A stretch of DNA of 64,000 bases. Source: Maea johnstoni. Taxonomy: Eukaryota > Annelida > Polychaeta > Spionida > Magelonidae. The translations under genes and the position numbers were made by a program. Shown in pieces: positions 52,626-63,983 of this stretch (position 1 is its first letter; each line of letters opens with the position of its first letter). The notes under the pieces were generated by a model that saw only the letters and a program-made list of their open reading frames with translations, was not told the origin of the DNA and ran no database searches. The stretch covers positions 18,654,901-18,718,900 of the forward strand of contig OZ012690.1 in the NCBI GenBank assembly GCA_963942565.1. Reading direction: 5' to 3'.

Positions 52626-54772
52626 GTACTATGCAGGTGATACAGGCCAAGGTTTTATTGTTTTAAAAAGCCTGATCAACTGACCCAAATATTGTACTGC
52701 AAGCAACTACTAGGTTTCTTGTTTGATGAGCTTAGTATGGAATACACAAAGAACTTCATACCAGACTTGTTTCAAATCAAGATTTTTTTTAAAACAAACA
52801 GCCTGGTAAGGCTAATTTAAGTTGAATATGGTTAATATCATTCTTAGCAGCACTGTATTTTAGGTGGAATACTAAAGTGGAATGCTTTAAGCTTAAAGGT
52901 TAACTAATTTACTATGAATATAAGTAGATCAGAACATCCTGAAGATATGTGACTTGTTTAAACTTGTAGAAAAAAAATCATAGATAATTTAAGACTCAAC
53001 GGAACTTCCGAAAGAATTATCATTGGTAATATGCGACTTGTCAGGTACTTACAAGTACTACTGAATGGTTCAATACTAGTACAGAAATGGTATTGAATAA
53101 TTGTGTGTTTGTTTAATCTGATGACTTACATGAAACGTGTAACTCAGACGTGCCAGAAGGTATGCTGTAGCAGTATGATCATTGCTTCCAGTCTGTCCTT
53201 GTATATAACTTTTTCTGGAAAGCCTACTGCTACTGCCGTCTCTTGAATACTATTGTGATGGCATTTTCTGAAGGAAATATCTCCTAGGTTAATAATGGCA
53301 CTTATTACGGGTCTCTCTTTAGGCCAATATACTTCTATTTTAGTTAAATCGCTTCTTCTACTATCGTGGTATCCCACCTGTAATCATATTCATCCACATC
53401 CATCTGTATATAACCATGTAATCATTTGCCACCTGTATACAGCATAACTACGCAACGCCATGCCTCTTTTAATTTATTTCTATGCCATACACCGTTGGAA
53501 GATACCACTGGCTCATCTTGTCCTTGTAAATAATCCCCTACCTCTGTCCCGCGGCTTTTCCAAAGAAGTTTTTAAGCCATATATGTAACTACTACTTATG
53601 CCATCCAGTTCGACCTTTCTCCCAACGTGGAATTAGGAAAAACTGGTGGAATGCCATGAAATAATTGGACACCTCATGTAATATAGATAATAGAGGTCCG
53701 CCCCTTTGATTAGATGCTGGAAAAGGTTGGATAATGGCCGCAAGGTCCTTATCCTCTCGCGGGCAGGAGTGGAGATGATCAGACAGAGTCTGCTCAAATA
53801 ATCATGTACAGCAAAGCTTGTAGTCGAGGGACACATAGCAATGTGGTCCTAATCTGTTAATTGGTTCTCTCCTCACTACAAATGAAGGGCCGTATTTAGA
53901 TGATGGGAGAAGGCATCTGTTACAGGTCTATTTAGTGAGATAACCAGAGCTTTGAACTTGTAATTGGCTTGGTAATAAAAATGCTGTTAGTAAAAAATCT
54001 GTTTGTGTGTTGTGATTTGATAAGGGAAGATTATAGGGACTAGATTATTGGAAAATTCAAAGACCAATAACGTTCAATTATGAACCTCTTTTGCTAACCT
54101 TTTCAATTCATCCATGGCTGCAGTAGTCAAAAGTGAATCCCTTTCTTCCTTTGTATTTTGTTTCTTATCACTGTAAAACCCTTTATAACCATGCACATTT
54201 TTATTCACGCAACTGCCGTCTGAATCTGACCGCTGCCATTAACATGCATCAACTGTATCACAGCTAGATGTGGCATTGTTATGCTAATTTGAATGTAAAT
54301 CAACGGCAGTAATATACATGTTATCATCACCTATGCGTGAAAATAAAAAGCGCAATATTAATGGGTTTTACATTACTGTATACCTTCATAGGTACTTAAA
54401 AGAGGTTTAATAGACCCTTGCAAGATGACCGTAGTGCTAACTACTTAGTGTGCCGATCATCCAGTTAAAATGGGGTATAACCCAACACAACGCAAAAGAA
54501 GGTCATACTTACGCATTTGGAGAATACAAGTAACACTACACCAAAAATCCCACGCATTTCAAGAATTGGTGAATATACCTCATTTATTTGAAGGTCAATT
54601 CAGAAAAAAGATGCATTCTAGGCTTGATTATCAAGCAATATTTTGATAAATATTTGACCAACAATTATTGATGCAATTTTACAAGTTACGGAAGTCAGAT
54701 CCAGTGTGCAATCTAGATGCACGATCTTTAGGCTTTCAGATAAGCTTTCTTTCTAAGGAACAAAGAGTCACC
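52626..54772. other. Possible long OGT 3' UTR, then no gene seen
   Basis: Unassigned sequence including the distal poly(A) candidate at 53974. Frames here are short and motif-free. Confidence 0.4.
53950..54025 (+). terminator. Distal OGT poly(A) signal candidate
   Basis: AATAAA at 53974-53979 is followed about 25 bases later by GTTTGTGTGTTGTG, a good GT-rich downstream element, so on layout it is a stronger signal than the proximal one. Its use would give a 3' UTR of about 2.2 kb that carries a family A MITE. Confidence 0.4.
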
Positions 54773-54855
54773 TTAACCCTTACGCTGCATGACAGGGTTT
54801 AAATTTTTGGGTCCTTGCGCTTTGGACAAAGAAGCCTCAGCATTGGACAAATTAA
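54773..54855 (+). mobile_element. Family A MITE, copy 16, internally deleted
   Basis: An 83-bp derivative: TTAACCCTTACGCTGC runs directly into ATGACAGGGTTTAA and CAGCATTGG, with both TTAA edges kept. Confidence 0.7.
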
Positions 54856-54875
54856 CATTGCAGCAGATAAACATT

Positions 54876-55090
54876 ATACAGGTGAACTCGGATATGACGG
54901 ACCACTGTACGCCGGACATTTGGCTATGACGGACAATATACTTGGTCCCAGTCCCATGCATATCAAGTATGTGTATTGGACCATGCATAGGCCGGATTCT
55001 GTATGCCGGAACTCTGCTACCACGGACCAATATCACGGCACACACAATGCTATTTACGATGTAATTAGCATTGTGTATGCCAGACAAACA
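54876..55090 (+). mobile_element. Possible pogo/Tigger-type end
   Basis: AGGTGAACTCGGATATGACG, GACCACTGTACGCCGGAC and further ATGACGGACAA / CCACGGACCAA motifs resemble the repeated TCGGATNNNCGGACC ends of pogo/Tigger-like elements. No right terminus or transposase was found. Confidence 0.35.
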
Positions 55091-55547
55091 CGTGCCTAGC
55101 AGTCAGCTTATTCCCGCCGTGTGCTGTGCTGAGTTACGTTCGTCCAGACAGCACTCATTTCGCACCGTCTGGTAGTTTGCGTAGCAGACAAATACATGTA
55201 TAATAAAAGTCCAGCCAGGCATATCCTTTCGCTGTTTTGACTTTTATACCTATCAAATGAGGTCCCCAAACAATAGCATACACACTTGCATATGACGGCC
55301 TAAGATATCTTGAAGGAACTACAAATTTTTCATCCAGTTGCCCTAGCCTAGTATATTTAGCAGACATGTATGGTGTTTATAGATCAAATGTTCCTTTATT
55401 GATCAAGAAAACCTCATTTGAGGTAAAACACTGTAAAATAGAAACTGCGTTTACATCTAATTCAGCTCAAGCAGCCAAGATAAAGAAAACATATATTTAA
55501 AACACCAAGACCTCAGTGAATAGATAACTATTGTTAGAAAGGGGACA

Positions 55548-55758
55548 GAAGTGCTAAACTAGGAGTTGTCTTATTTTGAGTGTGTCACAAGCATCAGTCT
55601 TAAGGAAATATTTGATGGAGAAATTTTAATCAGGACAAAACTTACAAATCTCCTTCAAATATTTTGTAAAATTATTCTCAATTCTTAAGTTATTGTCAAA
55701 AGTATCATAGATCCAGACGGCATTATCCGGAGGAACTTGTTAAGTATTAATGGGTTAA
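55548..55758 (+). mobile_element. Family B MITE, copy 16, left end decayed
   Basis: AAATATTTGATGGAGAAATT, ATCTCCTTCAAATATTTTG, ATCATAGATCCAGACGGCA and GTATTAATGGGTTAA. The right TTAA is intact. Confidence 0.75.
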
Positions 55759-55909
55759 ATTTTAATAATTTTACTCCTCTCACATTTCCGCTTATGTTTT
55801 CCCGAGTCAACAAGATTCGCACATTGGATTGTAGACAAAATTGTGCCTTAGATGAATAGAACATGGATTGCTCGCCACTGACCAATTACCATATAACCCA
55901 TTATAAAGC

Positions 55910-56388
55910 TCTGGACACACCTTATAGCGCCAAATCTAGTCTTAGTGTGACGTCACTATGAGACAAAGACCAATGAGGGCTCTCATATGTGTTAACATTA
56001 TAGAGAAGGTTGCACATGCACATGCGCAGAACGCACCTCTTGTCCACACCTGGACTAGTAGTCGTGCCGAGGCTGTTGAGCGAGGTCTGCTGGTTGCGTA
56101 CCCGGTGATCAACATTCGTGACTGTGCCCTACATGACCACCTTATGAATATCAGAAGTATGGCATTCTCTTTGCACATTCAGTCCATGACATGCAAGGGA
56201 GAACCAATATGGCGAGAAAGAGAACCAATAGTTAGAGATTCAGAGAAGAAATGCTGGAAAGAGAGGCACTATTATGAAAAGGGATCCAAGATGCTGACAA
56301 TGATATGTCAAATAGATATTCATGAGTCTAGGTATGTACACAGATGACGTCATCACAAATCAGAAAGTAGCGGGTGTGCCTGACTTGT
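55910..56388 (+). repeat. GGACACACC dispersed repeat, copy 2
   Basis: CTGGACACACCTTATAGCGC to AGCGGGTGTGCCTGAC; the ends are weakly inverted (GGACACACC / GGTGTGCC). It contains GTGACGTCACTA and GATGACGTCATCA. Confidence 0.6.
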
Positions 56389-56785
56389 GCGTTGACTTTG
56401 GTTCATACTAAGCGGAAGAGAGGAAGGGAGCTGCATACAAAAATGAGGGGCGCTGGAATAGGTGGGTATGGATGGTACATGATGGGAGACGTTCTGGATT
56501 TAAACTGTTTGTTGCATTTGTGCTGGAAGTAATAAACTAAACACAGTTTATATGTGGGGTTTGAAGAGATGAGCGGTTCATCTATGTGGGGTTTGAATAT
56601 ATGTGTATGACGGGAAGACAAGAAAGGGACGGACCAGATACTTGGTAGGATATATGTACAGGACAGGAGGACAGGGGAGGGTACGGACATGATGCAGGAT
56701 GCATGGCAAAAGTACAGGGGGATAGGGAACATGAAGGGAGTCAAGGCCCAGGGGTGATGAGTGGCTGCGGTGGTAGGGGAGCTCT

Positions 56786-59700
56786 TAGTCAGGGACCCAA
56801 CCCTTGAAAAGTGCTTAAAAAAGGGTTTGACCTTTGACCATCAGATATAAAATTCTACCTTTTATTTTTAGGTTTCTTTAACTTTTCCCTGAAAGGAACT
56901 GCTTGTTGGACTTTCAGCATTCATTGCGAAAGTGCTTTTTGGGGCATTTTATTGCATTTTTGAGCAAAAATGTGCATTTTTAGGGATTTGCTCATAGAAA
57001 ATACATTTATTGGAATAGGAACTTGAAACTTGCCACAGATAATCACAATGGGATGCTCCTTGTCACTGTATCATAATAATTTTAAAAAATTCAAGCAGAG
57101 GCTTGAATTTGTCCATTTTTTGGTGAAAAATGTTGAAAAACGCATATATTTTATGAATTCTGACTTGTAAAAAGTGTTTTACAATTCCAAAATTAGATTT
57201 ATTTTGTGTTTACTCAACATAGAAATTAACTGCAACACTCACTGTAGATATAACATCCAATTAAAAAATTGTATAATGATAGCTTGTTACTTTTGGGTTG
57301 ATTTTAAGTAAAAATGTGCAAAAACCTTCAAATTTTGCGACTTATTTGTGAAGTACTGTTCACAGGAAAAAAACATGATTTTTTGGGAAAAGTACTTCCC
57401 AATCAGTAATGGGTGTATTCTTAATTGAAAAAACATGTTATAGGGTGACATGTACTTCTTTATCAAAAGGGGAGGGGGGGGGGGGGGTTATTAGAATATG
57501 TTTTGCTGTAAATGGATAAAAGAAGATTTTTGGAGAATCGTACTGACCATTTCATAATCAAAATATAATAGCATACATAAAAGCAGTTCATAATTGTAGT
57601 TCTATTTACCATTTTGAAGTACCTTTATTACTGAGCAACTACATAGCACATCATTCTTCATCACTTTCCCACTCTTGTATCCTTCCACATTTCAAAAGAC
57701 CTCTCAGCCTTTACGACCTATGATACGACCTATGATTCACAACCATGGCCGAGGAGAAATCCTCGTTCAGAACCAGGATTGCCCTCACGCAATCGCTCTA
57801 AGATCTTGGCCTGTTTGGTCTGGCATGCTAGATGTGCGCCTCAACCTAAATCAGCAATGCAGATAACCAGTTAGCCCACACCAGATGTTCGCCCAGGCAT
57901 TCATATAACCAACCTTCCAATGCCAGGGGAGATGACTTATTGGTGCCGAACGACTTCCTGGACAGGAAGTTTTCTACACCTATACACAGAAATGTCTTTT
58001 CTGCCTTCTTATCTATTGGCTGGGGATTCAGAAAAAGCTGACTCATCAGATTCAGTCACAGGAAATGTCTTGCCAGACCTGTCAAATCGAACACATAGAT
58101 ACATCTCCCTTTGTAATGAGATGACATATAGCATTTCAAGGCCCCATCACATGCAGAGAAGGGGCGTGATGAGGAACTCCCTCAAAGAATGACCTAGCCT
58201 GGGCAGGTGGAGCAGCCAGGGCTGACTCCTTCTGTGGGGCCAAGTAAAACCAATGGGCCCTCTTGTTAGGGTCTCGTTGAAGTGGGTAGGTAAGCAGAAT
58301 TTATCTGACGGATAATTCCTCATCCAGAGGGATGTGTTACCTCTGAGGTCATCAAAGTCCTCAGTGAAGAACAAAGATGAGCTTGAGACAGTAGCCAATC
58401 ACATGAAGCATCCATTGGCAGGGCAGGACGAGCCGTGGGCCCGAAGTCTCTCTATTCAGCTCCACCTGGGATGGCACAGAGCTCCCAACTAGTCTTCATG
58501 CTCAGAGAGCATGTCATTAGGCTATGAACTTGCCGTGGAGTCACAGGGCACCTCCCCCTCATTGCCTGTTGTCATCTGCTGGATGACCTCCCACTCATCA
58601 GAGGGGAGGCCCGGAAGAGGAGCAGCCCGACTGGACCGAGGTCCTCACCGGGCAGAGAAGGTATTCGGTTTATAGTCTTGTATCCACCGAAGTGCTCACA
58701 CGACCTTCCTCTCCTAGCAGGCCTGTACAATCGGAAACCATTCCATTCCCCTGTGGGATATTTAAGAGCAACTGGCAGCATATAGCGCACACGCTTTAAG
58801 CAGAAGGTAGCATCTCATGGCAGAAGGCTACACCAGATGTGACGCGAAGGCTGTAGGCTAAAGGGTTCGGGCAGGACCCTGGACCAACCCACCCTGGAGG
58901 CTGAAAGGGATGCTTACCGGGGAACTTGTACTGCATGTTGCCCATAGCAGCTGGAGAGCTTGATCCAGTATTTGCTACAGCTGCCAGTAACACAGTATTA
59001 GCACCTGCAAAGGACCTGGGTTGGGAACTGAGCCTGGCACCAGAGTGGCCTGAACCAAAGCCTGAGCTGGAACCATGGATGCCCTGTGACCAGGGGCTGA
59101 CTCCAACCTCTTACAAAAGCCACAAGATGGGGATGAACCACTGCTTCTTAGTGTGGCGGTCACCCTTGCCACTATCTCTTGAACTCCCAACCATGTGAGC
59201 TTGAGGAAGTGGTCTTTGAATGGGAATGAGAAGATGATCGGGAGGAGTAATGCTTGGCACTCCACCCTAGCTCCCTCAAGCCGTCCTTAGGCATGTGACG
59301 CCTAGATGGCTGGGAGTCTCCTTCCGAGGAAGATCTCTCCAAACTGGAGAGAAAATTGACTTGGCACCTGGCAAGCAGACAAGGTGCCTGAGCTTGAGAG
59401 GAGGCCCGAACTACCACCTCCAGTGCTTGGACACGGACAGTGTGTTAGTAATTTGTAGTAGTTTGTTCCCCCAAGATTTGCTACTACTATGAGTTGATGT
59501 TACTAGATAATGATTGCTCCCTGTAGAAAATGGTAAATGTTATTGTAATTATGTTATCATATTTTGATTATGAAATCGGCACTTTTACAGTATGATTCTC
59601 CAAAAATCTACTCATATCCATTTTCACCAAAACATATTCCAGTACCCCCCCCCCCCCCCCCCCCCCTTTGATAAAGAAGTACACATGGTCGCCCTATACC

Positions 59701-60332
59701 ATCTTTTTCAATTTAGAATACACCCATTACTTATTGGTAAGTATTTTTTCCAAAAAAATCATGTTTTTTTTCCTGAGTACAATACTTCACAAATAAGTCG
59801 CAAAATTTGCAGGTTTTCACTTAAAATCAACCCAAAGGTAACAAGGGATTATTATACAAATTTTTTTATTGGGTGTTATATCTACAGTGAGTATTGTAGT
59901 TAATTTCAATGTTGCGTAAACATGAAATAAACCTAATTTTGGAATTGTAAAACACTTTTTACAGGTCAGAATTCATAGAAAATATGCGTTTTTCAACATT
60001 TTTTGTTAAAAAATGGCCAAATTTGAACCTCTGCTTCAATTTTTTAAAATTATTATATAACAGTGACAAGGAGCATCCCAAAGTGATTATCTGTGGCAAG
60101 TGTCAAGTTCCTAATCTAAAAAATATATTTTCTATGAGCAAATCCCTAAAAATGCATATTTTTGCTCAAAAATGCAGTAAAATGCCCCAAAAAGCACTTT
60201 CGCGATGAATGCTGGAAGTCCAACAAGCAGTTTCATGAAGTGTAGAATATGTCCTAACTTATAACCTATGTCCAAAAATTATATCTTTTGGTCAAACCTT
60301 TTCTGATTTTTGAGGTGCTGGGTCCCTGACTA
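56786..60332. mobile_element. Large element with roughly 0.75-kb inverted arms
   Basis: Outer ends TAGTCAGGGACCCA and TGGGTCCCTGACTA open two diverged inverted arms, about 56786-57560 and 59580-60332. They share, inverted, AGTGCTTTTTGGGGCATTTT, GATTTGCTCATAGAAAATA, GACTTATTTGTGAAGTA and a G/C homopolymer at matching positions. The roughly 2-kb interior is richer in G+C and has Ser-rich minus-strand frames I cannot assign. It is old and has no intact gene. It may be a fold-back DNA element or a retroelement carrying inverted ends. Confidence 0.65.
57471..57487. repeat. Poly-G run in the left inverted arm
   Basis: A run of about 17 G near 57471-57487; the right arm has the complementary run of about 20 C at 59646-59666. 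Confidence 0.8.
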
Positions 60333-60753
60333 TCTCTGTAGGTCCTCCCTTAGGAGTTGACTCGAGGGACAAATGCGGTTACGGATCATAAAAACAAACA
60401 AACAAATTGACCTTAGACACATCTAACTCACATATCATCATCAACATGGAATCAATACATGTCCCCATTTTGGTTACCTTTTCGAAATATTGTCTCTCAA
60501 TCTCTCAATATTGGTTCTCTTTCTCGCCATCTGATTATTTTTGGAGATATTTTGTAAACGTTCTCACCATTTTGGTACTCGTACATCGTTTTGTTTCTCC
60601 CTCGCATTTCTTGAATGAATGTGCAAAGGGCATTCAATGCTGTCATGCATTTCCGCTTAAGCCAGAGCCTGTTGAAACATTTCTCAAGATCGTAACTTTT
60701 TGTGTAACTGACTGGTTATCATAACTGGCAAGTATGGTAACTTGAACCCCCTG

Positions 60754-61085
60754 CAATACAAACCGTTTGTATTGTAGCCCTCAGCTGCAATACAAACAGT
60801 TTGTATTGCATACTTGACAATACAAACGGTTTGTATTGTGGAGCTGACAATACAAACCGTTTGTATTGCAAGCCAATTACAATACAAACAGTTTGTATTG
60901 CAAGCCAACTACAATACAAACGGTTTGTATTGTCGATGACAATACAAACCGTTTGTATTGTGGGTGGTAACTTGAACCACCTGCAATACAAACGGTTTGT
61001 ATTGTCTATGGTAACTTGAACCCCCTGCAATACAAACCGTATGTATTGCTGAAATAGAGTGGTTCAATACAAACGGTTTGTATTG
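60754..61085. repeat. Left cluster of ten 21-bp palindromes
   Basis: Copies start at 60754, 60788, 60818, 60848, 60880, 60912, 60940, 60984, 61028 and 61065. Spacing is 28-34 bases for the first seven and 37-44 after that. The central base is C, G or A. Only the copy at 61028 has an arm change (GTATGTATTG). Three copies are preceded by GGTAACTTGAACC(C/A)CCTG, a repeat of the terminal sequence. Confidence 0.93.
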
Positions 61086-61459
61086 TAGGCATTTGTAGCA
61101 CTCATTACTTTGATGGCATAAGTACCTTGAATGGAAGATGGTGAAAGGTACAGTGCATATTTACAAATATAACTTGGTCAATTATTAAGAAGGCTTAGGA
61201 AATACTTTTTCAGGTGTATATCTATTATGATTATAAAACTATATATGTACTTTATTATGATATTAAAACTATCACTTGTGAGTATTTAGCTCTTTTGTGA
61301 GGATGTGGTGGCTGATACATGTATTAGTTGCGGCTAGGAATTTTTTCTCTGATAGCCTTGTCAACTGTAGACTGCATCTGCGGTGCAACTCAATGATGGC
61401 AAACCTCTGGTGGAGTGTGATATAATTGCCACCTATGGAGTCACATTAACTGTTACAAT

Positions 61460-61540
61460 ATGGACGCAACTAGACTAGAACGCAAGGATTTCAAATGTAC
61501 CGTTTGCAAATCTACAGTGAAACGCAGACGAAGACGCTGA
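61460..61540 (+). CDS. 27-codon frame with CxxC and Arg tail inside the palindrome element
   Basis: The frame starts at ATG 61460 and ends TGA. It reads MDATRLERKDF, then CTVC, then STVKRRRRR. One zinc-knuckle half plus a basic tail resembles a nuclear or DNA-binding leader, for example the first exon of a lost transposase, but 26 residues can arise by chance. Confidence 0.15.
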   Translation: MDATRLERKDFKCTVCKSTVKRRRRR

Positions 61541-61542
61541 AA

Positions 61543-61978
61543 GACTTGATCCAGTGTGCGGGAATCATCATAACAGTGAAGTTTCAAAACAGTTGTCAAA
61601 ACTATGATGGAAATTTGAAGTTATTTTATGCTTGATCAATGACTGTGCTTAGCCCATCAGTTATTGATTATAATCCATTGTATAAGGTGTAATTGTCTCA
61701 GCTACCCACCTAGTTGTGCTATTGGTACAAGCTATTATGTATATGCTTTCTTTAGATAGTCTTATACATGCTATGATATAAAAACAAAGTGTGGACTTGA
61801 TCCAGTGAGAAGAAATCATCACAACAGTGAAGTTTCATTATAATCCATTATGTAAGGTGTAATTGTCCCAGCTACCTAGTACCTACCTAGTACCTTGTTG
61901 TACTATTGTTACAAGCTATTTATTTGTGTTTTATTTGTTGTCTCTAGATAGTCTTATACAGACTATGACTTAAATACA
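61543..61978 (+). repeat. Internal direct duplication in the palindrome element
   Basis: CTTGATCCAGTG, ATCATCAYAACAGTGAAGTT, TTATAATCCATT, TAAGGTGTAATTGT and TAGTCTTATACA occur in the same order twice, at about 61543-61770 and 61797-61955. The second copy is shorter, lacking the TCAATGACTGTGC section. Confidence 0.75.
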
Positions 61979-62156
61979 GGAAGTGTCGGTTAATAAATTA
62001 ACCATTATATGATCCTCCAGTCACTAAGTAAAACAAGTTTCAAAGCATTATAACCATGTTCATTGTTTTGAATTATGATCTGAATAATTATCGAATTTGA
62101 ATTAATTTTGTGTATTTATTTACCACACATGATATTTCATCCAGTCAGTCACATCA

Positions 62157-62309
62157 CAATACATCCAGTTTGTATTGCAGTGCTGACTCATAGCGACAAT
62201 ACAAACCGTTTGTATTGCAAAGCCCTGAGAAATCTGAGTCAGGCCGACAATACAAACCGTTTGTATTGCAGCAGTTCACTCAAAAGCACAATACAAACCG
62301 TTTGTATTG
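62157..62309. repeat. Right cluster of four 21-bp palindromes
   Basis: Copies start at 62157 (changed left arm, CAATACATCC), 62197, 62248 and 62289, spaced 40-51 bases. They are followed by AGGGGGTTCAAGTTACCATA, the inverted terminal sequence. Confidence 0.93.
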
Positions 62310-62382
62310 CAGGAGGCTAGGGGGTTCAAGTTACCATATTTGCTCATAACTGTGATAGTCCAAAATGATTCATCTATTCATT

Positions 62383-62735
<353 letters not shown>

Positions 62736-62867
62736 CTCCAACAATAATCTTAATAACGAGAGAGCTGAAAGTCAAGGTAGTATTTATTCAAACACTGGAA
62801 TCTTTGGGCATTTTGTTTGGATTGCAAAGATTTTCAGCATCTTATCATAGTTTTATCTGTGATAAGA

Positions 62868-62990
62868 CTCAATGGCGCAGTGGCAAGATTGCCGCTGTGA
62901 AAGCTTGGAGGCATGGCGTACAGAATTCATTACCAGGCTGGTGCGAGTAGCGGTTCGAGATCTCTTGAACCTGGGCCAACCTCCGAAAAC
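62868..62990 (+). mobile_element. tRNA-like SINE head
   Basis: CAATGGCGCAGTGGCAAGAT (box A) and AGCGGTTCGAGATCTC (box B) are about 70 bases apart. The 83-codon frame starting at 62872 runs through it and is not supported as a gene. Confidence 0.5.
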
Positions 62991-63645
62991 CTGCATCATT
63001 TCTAACTCTTTATTGTCTGTCGCCCAATTGTTGGGAGAGATTGCTTTGAGGATTTTCACATTAACTTCATATCTTCCGCTGCGCTCTCCTTCTTATATCT
63101 CTGACCTAGTTCAAAAATATTGAACCTTACTATATATGCAACGATATCTTATTGTGGATGTTCTGTGTTGCACATGAAAACAGAAACGGGAAATAGGTAG
63201 GGTTTATGTCTAAACTAATCTCTGAGCCACCCTTAAAGAAAAAGAATGTTGAACCCTTTATTATAAACCAATGTGATGATAGTACATAATCTAATTCTAA
63301 TGATAGTACATTATACCATTCTAAGCCCCGACAAAGGGTTAAGTTCTTGTAAAAGAGAAAGAAATTATCATCATCAATACCTATAGTTGGGTTACCCTTA
63401 GAGTAGAATTAGACTCAAGAAAATGCAATTTTCTACTAACGGAGATAAAACCATTTATGTCTGGGGATCTTTATGACAAATGCAGTCTGTACCCTGAAAA
63501 TTTCTGAATATGTAGATTTACAAAATACTGCAGGAGTTGTAGGCTGGATTCTGACCGACATTTCTCCTTTAGAGATTTTTCAAAAATGAAATGCACTGGT
63601 CACAGAGATGAGAGATATTACTCATATACTAGTATCTAGGACGTT
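62991..63645. other. No gene seen
   Basis: AT-rich sequence; 63480-63600 may be a weak family B remnant. Confidence 0.4.
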
Positions 63646-63857
63646 TTAGCCTTTATGCTGCTGGTGGCTAATTTGGCCAATACAAAATGATGCAAAAAAT
63701 CTGAAAAATCGCTTGAAACCCTGGCACATCATCATCTGAGAGTACTAGGCGAGAGCTATCCACTGAATACCAATATGACAGGGTTTAGATGTTTTTCAAA
63801 AATCTTTGCATCCTTGTGCTTTATATGAAAGTAGCCTCCGCATTGTTATCAGGTTTA
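63646..63857 (+). mobile_element. Family A MITE, copy 17
   Basis: CTTTATGCTGCTGGTGGC through CAGGGTTTAGATGTTTTTC to GCATTGTTATCAGGTTTAA. Both ends are decayed. Confidence 0.75.
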
Positions 63858-63877
63858 AGATGCACCAAACATGAATC

Positions 63878-63983
63878 TGCTGACCCATGCTAGCACCCAA
63901 AACACTCACTGAAGTTTTTGTCAAAGATATCTCAGGTCCAGGTGGCAATTTAAGAAGGAACTCTTTAGCATGAAGGTGCTAAG
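63878..63983 (+). mobile_element. Family B MITE, copy 17, internally deleted
   Basis: GACCCATGCTAGCACCCAAA and AGGTCCAGGTGGCAATTT sit about 40 bases apart, joining the two ends of the family without the centre. A further weak piece may lie at 63480-63600. Confidence 0.5.

Larger units (their letters stand above)
61086..62156. other. Core of the palindrome element
   Basis: Between the two palindrome clusters I find only the 27-codon frame and the direct duplication, and no transposase-length frame on either strand. Confidence 0.55.
60714..62358. mobile_element. Element with 14 palindromic subterminal repeats
   Basis: The ends match in inverted orientation: GCAAGTATGGTAACTTGAAC at 60728 and the complement of GTTCAAGTTACCATATTTGC at the right, about 25-30 bp. 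Inside the left end are 10 copies, and inside the right end 4 copies, of a 21-bp palindrome with arms CAATACAAAC and GTTTGTATTG around one variable base. The core of about 1 kb has a 27-codon frame and an internal duplication but no transposase I recognise. The layout is that of a non-autonomous DNA transposon with clustered binding sites. No target duplication was identified, so the class is open. Confidence 0.7.

Noticed and set aside
60754-62309. CRISPR-like array of short palindromic repeats
   Set aside because: The genome is a spliced animal genome, spacers vary in length from 7 bases up, there are no cas genes, and the repeats form two clusters inside matched inverted termini. A transposon subterminal array fits better.
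62872-63123. 83-codon plus-strand frame with a good-looking start
   Set aside because: It begins in the box A region of a tRNA-like SINE head; no domain and no splice partners.
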